Assembly: GCA_944386555.1 (NCBI GenBank)
Contig: CALXBN010000018.1
Span: 1-64,000, forward strand
DNA from: an uncultured Ruthenibacterium sp.
GTDB lineage: Bacteria; Bacillota; Clostridia; Oscillospirales; Ruminococcaceae
Length of the DNA: 64,000 bases
Direction of reading: 5' to 3'
In this document: one piece after another, positions 60,020 to 64,000 of the stretch
How the letters are laid out: each line of letters opens with the position of its first letter
Numbering within the stretch: the stretch's first letter is position 1
The notes under the pieces: generated by a model
Databases searched by the model: none
Seen by the model: the letters and a program-made list of their open reading frames with translations, nothing else
Told to the model about the DNA's origin: nothing
Translations under genes and position numbers: made by a program

Positions 60020-61468
60020 TTATACCGGGGTCATCCCCCATACACTGACTGAGCCGCCGTTTACCGGGAAGGAGGCACTTCCTGTTTCATCCAGCTGCAC
60101 ACTGCCAGGGCAATTGCCCAGCAGGTCTACCAGGGTTTGCCCTGCAAAACGAACGCCCAGGCACATCTCTTTTTGGCCGCCGGGTCCGTCGGAAAGAATG
60201 ACAGCGCATCCGGAGCCGGGCTTTTCGCCTTCGCCAGCCCGCGTCCAGCCGATGATATTGTAGTTGTCCAGATAATCCGTTTGCTCGCCCAAAGCCACAT
60301 CCCGCCGCAGGCGCAGCAGAATGTCCAGCTGCGGGCCTACGGCGTTGATCCCATCGTGAGGGATGCCATAATAATCGCCATAAAATACGCAGGGAGTACC
60401 GCCCTGACGCAGCAGGATCAGCGCATACGCCAAAGGCTTAAACCAACCCTGTACCCAGGACTGCAGTGCTTGGCCGGGCTGGGTGTCATGGTTATCCACA
60501 AAAGTCACTGCACGTTCAGGCCGTGCATCAACCAAGGTGTTGTCGAAAATGCGGCGCATATCAAAGTTGCCGTTGCTGGAGGAGGCGCGCATCAGGTTAA
60601 AATGCAAAGGAACGTCAAACAGGCACATGGTTTGGCCGCAACTGTCCAGATAGTGCGTCAAGTCCGACAGGTCCGGGCTCCAGTATTCACCTACAGCCCA
60701 CAACTTTTTACCGGATTTCTGCCGCAGGTGCTCCAGCCAATGGGTAAAGAAGGTGAAACGGATGTGTTTAACAGCATCCAAGCGAAACCCGTCCACATCG
60801 GTCTGTGCCAAATACCATTCACCCCAGCGGTCCAGTTCGGCCAATACCTCCGGGTTGTCCATATCAAGGTCTGCGCCCATCAGATAATCGTAGTTGCCGT
60901 GCTCGTCATCCACTTCGTTTTCCCAGCCTTTGCCCTCCAGCTGGAACACGCCTTTGCGCTTGGCCCGTTCATCCCAATCCACACCGTCAAAGTGGGTGTG
61001 GTTCCATTGGAAAGAAGAATACTGGCCGTTTCGGCCGGGAAACGTAAATTTTGTCCAGGCAGAGATCAGGCCCTCCGGCCCGTTTTCTCGGCGCCGGTCG
61101 CCCGGATCAAAGCTTTCGGCATCCACCTGTTCACAAGCGTCCGCCCCCATGCGGTGATTCAGCACGATATCGGCCAATACCTGCAGGCCGGCACGCTGCA
61201 GCGCGCGTATGGCGGCCAGGTATTCATCCTTTGTGCCGTATTTGGTGGGAATCGACTCCTTTTGGTCAAATTCTCCCAGGTCATACAGGTCGTATACCCC
61301 ATAGCCGACGTCGTTGATTCCCTGGGCCCCTTTATAAGCAGGCGGAAGCCATACACCGGTAAAACCGGCCTGCTGCAGATGTGCCGCATCGGCGGCAGCA
61401 CGCTTCCAAAGGCCCGCATCGGCGGGCAAATACCATTCGAAATACTGCAAAAGTGTATTGGGTGCCAT
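60020..61468 (-). CDS. Cytoplasmic alpha-amylase (GH13)
   Basis: A 482-residue GH13 enzyme without a signal peptide, close in style to E. coli AmyA (GH13_5): start MAPNTLLQYFEWYLPAD, then ADIVLNHRMGAD. Catalytic residues are D231 (DGFRLDAVKH), E261 (AVGEYWS) and D328 (FVDNHDTQ). It hydrolyses internal alpha-1,4 bonds of glycogen-derived or imported maltodextrins. Start ATG 61468 has GGAGGTG 6 nt upstream; the longer frame to 61645 crosses the promoter. Single gene. Confidence 0.95.
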   Translation of the reverse strand: MAPNTLLQYFEWYLPADAGLWKRAAADAAHLQQAGFTGVWLPPAYKGAQGINDVGYGVYDLYDLGEFDQKESIPTKYGTKDEYLAAIRALQRAGLQVLADIVLNHRMGADACEQVDAESFDPGDRRRENGPEGLISAWTKFTFPGRNGQYSSFQWNHTHFDGVDWDERAKRKGVFQLEGKGWENEVDDEHGNYDYLMGADLDMDNPEVLAELDRWGEWYLAQTDVDGFRLDAVKHIRFTFFTHWLEHLRQKSGKKLWAVGEYWSPDLSDLTHYLDSCGQTMCLFDVPLHFNLMRASSSNGNFDMRRIFDNTLVDARPERAVTFVDNHDTQPGQALQSWVQGWFKPLAYALILLRQGGTPCVFYGDYYGIPHDGINAVGPQLDILLRLRRDVALGEQTDYLDNYNIIGWTRAGEGEKPGSGCAVILSDGPGGQKEMCLGVRFAGQTLVDLLGNCPGSVQLDETGSASFPVNGGSVSVWGMTPV

Positions 61469-61550
61469 GGATTGCACCTCCTGTATCAAAACTTCCACCT
61501 GCGGTCTGGGGAAAGGGTAGTTCATTAAGCTCTGCAGGCGCTTTATGTCT

Positions 61551-61579
61551 ATGATACCCTCCGGCAGAATGCTTGTCAA
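61551..61579 (-). promoter_or_regulatory. Alpha-amylase promoter
   Basis: On the minus strand TTGACA (61579-61574), 17-bp spacer, TATCAT (61556-61551). Confidence 0.78.
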
Positions 61580-61595
61580 ACCGTTTGGCCGGAGG

Positions 61596-61631
61596 AGCCA
61601 ACCCGATTTTGACATTCGCATCGGGTTGGCT
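61596..61631. repeat. Perfect 12-bp inverted repeat upstream of the amylase promoter
   Basis: AGCCAACCCGAT (61596-61607) / ATCGGGTTGGCT (61620-61631) with a 12-nt loop. No T-run on either strand. It lies just beyond the -35 box of the amylase promoter and after the sigma-like gene, so it could be an operator or a stabilising 3' hairpin. Confidence 0.6.
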
Positions 61632-61705
61632 GCACCGCTCCGCAAACTGAATTCTCCAAGGAAAGCAATTCACCGCCGGCGCATACACGTCCGCTGGAAG
61701 ATTTG

Positions 61706-62575
61706 TCAAGCGGCATAAAACTTGCGGCGTTTTTGCGCGATTTGGCGGGCCAGCAGAACGACCTGCTCTTCATCCACTGCGAGCGCACCGGCAATTTGCC
61801 CCAATTTGTATCCCTCCTGCAGCATGCGGGCCAACCGGCGTTCCGGCGGCGTCAGGCTGTCCATAAACTGCTGTGCCATGATTTTTTCTTCCAGCGAGTC
61901 CAAGCCGCCGGCACTGGAGACGGCCAATGTGTCATAAAGGCAAAATTTGTCATCGCTGTCATCTGTCAGCGGTGCATCCAGGGAGCGCTGGCGGTAGGAT
62001 GCTGTAAATTGCCGGTTTTCCCGCAGCAAAGACTGGCGGATGCGCTCGGCCAGATAGGTTTCAAGGTCTCCGCATCCGGGGCAGTAATCCTGCAAAGCCC
62101 GGCAGAACGCTTCCTGAGCAAAGGCGCGCCGCTCATCCAAAGGTGTGCTTTTGGCCTGCTGTGCCACGGCGTTGTCCACCAAATGGCCGTATAGGGTCAG
62201 GGCCTGCTGCGGATCATATTGGCGCTGGCGGGTCCCTTTGACCCGGTACCGGCGCAGGAATACCCGCCCCAGATAATAGCCGGTCTGCTCGTCTTTGGTC
62301 AGCAGGAAGGAGACGGGCAGGCGCAGGCCGGAGGCAACAAGCTGTACCGACAGTGCCTGTGCGGACAGCATGCCGCATTGGGGCAGGTCGATACCAAAAC
62401 CGTGGCCGTCAGCGATGGCCAGTGTGCGGGTGCGCGTATCGTAGCCGATTTGCACATAAGCCGGCAGCGCAGCGCGCAGGATCTTGCCCAGGCGCAGCTT
62501 GCCGTCCCGCCCAACCGAGGCGCGCAGCGCCCGGCGATGATCTTCTTTTTCAAACCATTGAAAATTGTACTTCAT
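61706..62575 (-). CDS. Sigma-factor-like protein with an unknown N-terminal domain
   Basis: A 289-residue protein. Residues about 1-120 form a basic/beta-rich domain I do not recognise (KYNFQWFEKEDHRRALRASVGRDG...). Residues about 140-190 are helical, with AFAQEAFCRALQDY and LAERIRQSLLRENR, reminiscent of sigma region 2. The C-terminus (about 230-285) has SLTPPERRLARMLQEGYKLGQIAGALAVDEEQVV, a sigma region-4-type helix-turn-helix. It may be an unusual ECF-type regulator. ATG 62575 has a weak ribosome site. Third of three minus-strand genes, 95 bp after the preceding one. Confidence 0.62.
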   Translation of the reverse strand: MKYNFQWFEKEDHRRALRASVGRDGKLRLGKILRAALPAYVQIGYDTRTRTLAIADGHGFGIDLPQCGMLSAQALSVQLVASGLRLPVSFLLTKDEQTGYYLGRVFLRRYRVKGTRQRQYDPQQALTLYGHLVDNAVAQQAKSTPLDERRAFAQEAFCRALQDYCPGCGDLETYLAERIRQSLLRENRQFTASYRQRSLDAPLTDDSDDKFCLYDTLAVSSAGGLDSLEEKIMAQQFMDSLTPPERRLARMLQEGYKLGQIAGALAVDEEQVVLLARQIAQKRRKFYAA

Positions 62576-62669
62576 GGGCTGTTCACCACTCTAATACGGA
62601 ACAAAAAGGCCGGCGAATGCCGAACCAAGCAAAGTAAACATAAAAGGGGGCGATGCACGGCACAGGAGA

Positions 62670-63569
62670 TTACTGCATTTGCTGCAATTTTTCCAGCAGC
62701 GACAGCTGGCTTTGGCATACTTCTTCTGCCAGCTGCAGGCGCTCCCGCAGGGCGGCCAGCTGCGTCAGGCTTTGCCGCAGGCGTACAGGATCCGCACTGC
62801 AGATACAGCTTTCAGCCAGGCGCAGCAACGGCCGGCCGCATTCTTCCAGCAAATTTTCTGCAGGCCCGGCCTCCGCGGCGCAAAAGGCGGTTTCGGTATC
62901 CGGGCGGGGAGCTTGCGTTTTCCGCGCGCCTGCAGCAGGGATGACGGCAGCCCGTTCTGCTGGCGGCTGCGCCGGTGCGGCCGCCTTTTGCCAGCGCACC
63001 CGGTAAAAATACTGCCTTTTCCCCGTACTGTCAAAAAGGATGGATTCGGTTTCATCTGTGGCCAAAAGCTCCAGCTCGCCGCGCTGCTGGCTGTCGATAA
63101 GCCTGTTGACAATCCTCACAAACGTCGGGGTGCTGTCTGCAGGCAGCGCAAAGGCGCCGTCGGGATGAGAAAGGAAACCGTTCTGCTGCAAACACTGTGA
63201 CAGCAGCGGATACAGCGCACTGTATTTGGCGCCGCGCCGGCTGCCGCACTCCGAGATATGCAGGGCATTGATCCGAGGAAGATATTGAATGTAACAGATC
63301 CGGTTGATGCCATCGACCGTTTTGGCCAGCGGCGAGAAAATGTGGGCGTTTTTAAATCCCTGCGGTGTTTTGTTCAAGAAAAATTTGCCTCGGATGGCGC
63401 TGAGCTGTTTTGTCAATGCGGCCGGGATCGAAACGGAATTGGTGATTTGCCGGGTAATGTCACTGCTTTTGTCCGGGAGGGGAGCAGTGCCTTGGTAAAC
63501 TACACGCCGCTGTGGTGAAAGTTGATCCGGCGCATCGGCTCCCGTATGGGAAAAACAGACCTGCGCCAT
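62670..63569 (-). CDS. Protein of unknown function in the XRE gene set
   Basis: A 299-residue protein, start ATG 63569 with GGAGG at 8 nt. The central part (about 60-185) is mixed alpha/beta with YIQYLPRINALHISECG and RIVNRLIDSQQRGELELLATDETESILFDS. A low-complexity Ala/Pro stretch (about 197-225) separates a helical C-terminal region (about 235-299, LRQSLTQLAALRERLQLAEEVCQSQLSLLEKLQQMQ) that could form a coiled coil. I recognise no family. It begins 4 bp after the XRE regulator, so the two are co-transcribed. Confidence 0.72.
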   Translation of the reverse strand: MAQVCFSHTGADAPDQLSPQRRVVYQGTAPLPDKSSDITRQITNSVSIPAALTKQLSAIRGKFFLNKTPQGFKNAHIFSPLAKTVDGINRICYIQYLPRINALHISECGSRRGAKYSALYPLLSQCLQQNGFLSHPDGAFALPADSTPTFVRIVNRLIDSQQRGELELLATDETESILFDSTGKRQYFYRVRWQKAAAPAQPPAERAAVIPAAGARKTQAPRPDTETAFCAAEAGPAENLLEECGRPLLRLAESCICSADPVRLRQSLTQLAALRERLQLAEEVCQSQLSLLEKLQQMQ

Positions 63570-63572
63570 CTT

Positions 63573-63767
63573 TCAGTCCTCCGTGGTATAAAACTGATGG
63601 CTGCTGGCTTCGAACAGTTTTTCCATTTTGTGCAGCACATCCACTTGCGGATGCGTGATGCCTTTTTCATACCGTTGCAGCGTACGTGTGCTGATCTCCA
63701 GAAACAGGGCCGCCTGCTTTTGCGACAGCCCCTGCGCCAGACGATAGTACTTGATTCGATTTGTCAT
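63573..63767 (-). CDS. Small XRE-family DNA-binding protein
   Basis: A 64-residue single-domain Cro/XRE helix-turn-helix: IKYYRLAQGLSQKQAALFLEISTRTLQRYEKG is the HTH_3 core. AAGGAGG lies 7 nt before ATG 63767. Such small regulators often repress their own operon. First gene of the three-gene minus-strand set. Confidence 0.9.
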   Translation of the reverse strand: MTNRIKYYRLAQGLSQKQAALFLEISTRTLQRYEKGITHPQVDVLHKMEKLFEASSHQFYTTED

Positions 63768-63813
63768 AAAAAAACCTCCTTATTTAGACTGGGTCACCAG
63801 CCTTTATGCCTTG

Positions 63814-63842
63814 ATTATACACTGCCGCATCGCACTTGAAAA
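63814..63842 (-). promoter_or_regulatory. Promoter of the XRE gene set
   Basis: On the minus strand TTTTCA (63842-63837), 17-bp spacer, perfect TATAAT (63819-63814). Confidence 0.65.
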
Positions 63843-63949
63843 GAGACAATAATGTCGTACTTTTCCTTATTGGCGCACAAACAGGTGAATACAGGGCCCG
63901 AAAAGGCCGGACAACGTGTACTGCGCCGTAAAAGAATGGCCGCCAAGCC

Positions 63950-63978
63950 TTGACTTTCACTGGTGCGTATGATATAAA
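63950..63978 (+). promoter_or_regulatory. Promoter of a gene at the right edge
   Basis: TTGACT (63950-63955), 17-bp spacer, TATAAA (63973-63978), followed by GAAAGAAAGG. Confidence 0.7.
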
Positions 63979-63995
63979 ATAGAGAAAGAAAGGCC

Positions 63996-64000
63996 ATGAC
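63996..64000 (+). CDS. Start codon of a gene cut by the right window edge
   Basis: ATG at 63996 follows a promoter and an AAAGAAAGG ribosome site; only one codon and two bases are inside the window, so nothing can be said about the product. Confidence 0.4.

Noticed and set aside
60137..61528. 463-codon plus-strand frame opposite the amylase gene
   Set aside because: The minus strand encodes a complete GH13 enzyme with all catalytic residues, promoter and terminator.

Overview
The window looks like a chromosomal segment of a low-G+C-lineage but GC-rich Firmicute, most likely an Oscillospiraceae/Ruminococcaceae-type gut clostridium. The reasons are the gene order (yicC-remA-gmk-priA-def-fmt-rsmB-rlmN-PP2C-pknB-rsgA-thiN-spoVM), class III fructose-1,6-bisphosphatase, ScpA/ScpB, BlaI/BlaR1-type regulators, the sporulation-linked genes ytfJ and spoVM, strong AGGAGG ribosome sites and consensus sigma-A promoters with 17-bp spacers. 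The species cannot be fixed from the sequence. Almost all of the window is dense core genome; there is no rRNA, CRISPR array, insertion sequence or prophage.

Layout. 1-9250: start of an AT-rich secreted-protein gene, an AI-2E-family permease, an orphan Card1/Can2-like (DUF1887) CARF nuclease homologue, a blaI/blaR1-type pair with a giant ectodomain, and mtaB. 9373-12657: D-Ala-D-Ala carboxypeptidase, pgi and an orphan P-loop protein. 12817-23357: core operons (yceD-rpmF; DUF512 radical SAM-GNAT-der-plsY; rpmB; an XRE regulator fused to a desulfoferrodoxin-like domain; M50 protease-scpA-scpB-DUF2953-ytfJ-rluB). 23504-26740: a three-gene 12S/1.3S/5S transcarboxylase-like operon. 26910-29327: a large secreted transglutaminase-like/DUF4214 protein. 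29465-43050: a 13.6-kb superoperon from yicC to spoVM covering RNA, translation and cell-wall signalling genes. 43156-50850: radical SAM activase-like gene and fbp, divergent around a long inverted repeat; a frameshifted tyrosine phosphatase; and a nucleoside-salvage group (deoD, cdd, BMP lipoprotein, Nudix, deoC). 50965-59679: a two-component system divergent from a solute-binding lipoprotein, two MalF/MalG-type permeases, an HlyD-type adaptor and a MacB-like membrane protein, with no ATPase. 59727-59802: tRNA-Ala(GGC). 60020-63767: cytoplasmic alpha-amylase and a small XRE / unknown / sigma-like gene set.

Most interesting points: (1) all three promoters of the two-component/ABC cluster carry the same 11-bp-spaced direct repeat of TTTMAGR exactly 9 nt upstream of the -10 box, in place of a -35 box, which points to a self-contained regulon controlling an unusual ATPase-less import/export hybrid; (2) a 25-codon SpoVM gene at the end of the superoperon; (3) an orphan Card1-like protein without CRISPR; (4) a near-perfect 47-bp inverted repeat between the divergent radical SAM and fbp genes; (5) an XRE-desulfoferrodoxin fusion with a degraded iron site; (6) a transcarboxylase-like operon without a sodium-pump subunit; (7) an operator-like TTACAATGTAA sitting on the blaI -10 box.
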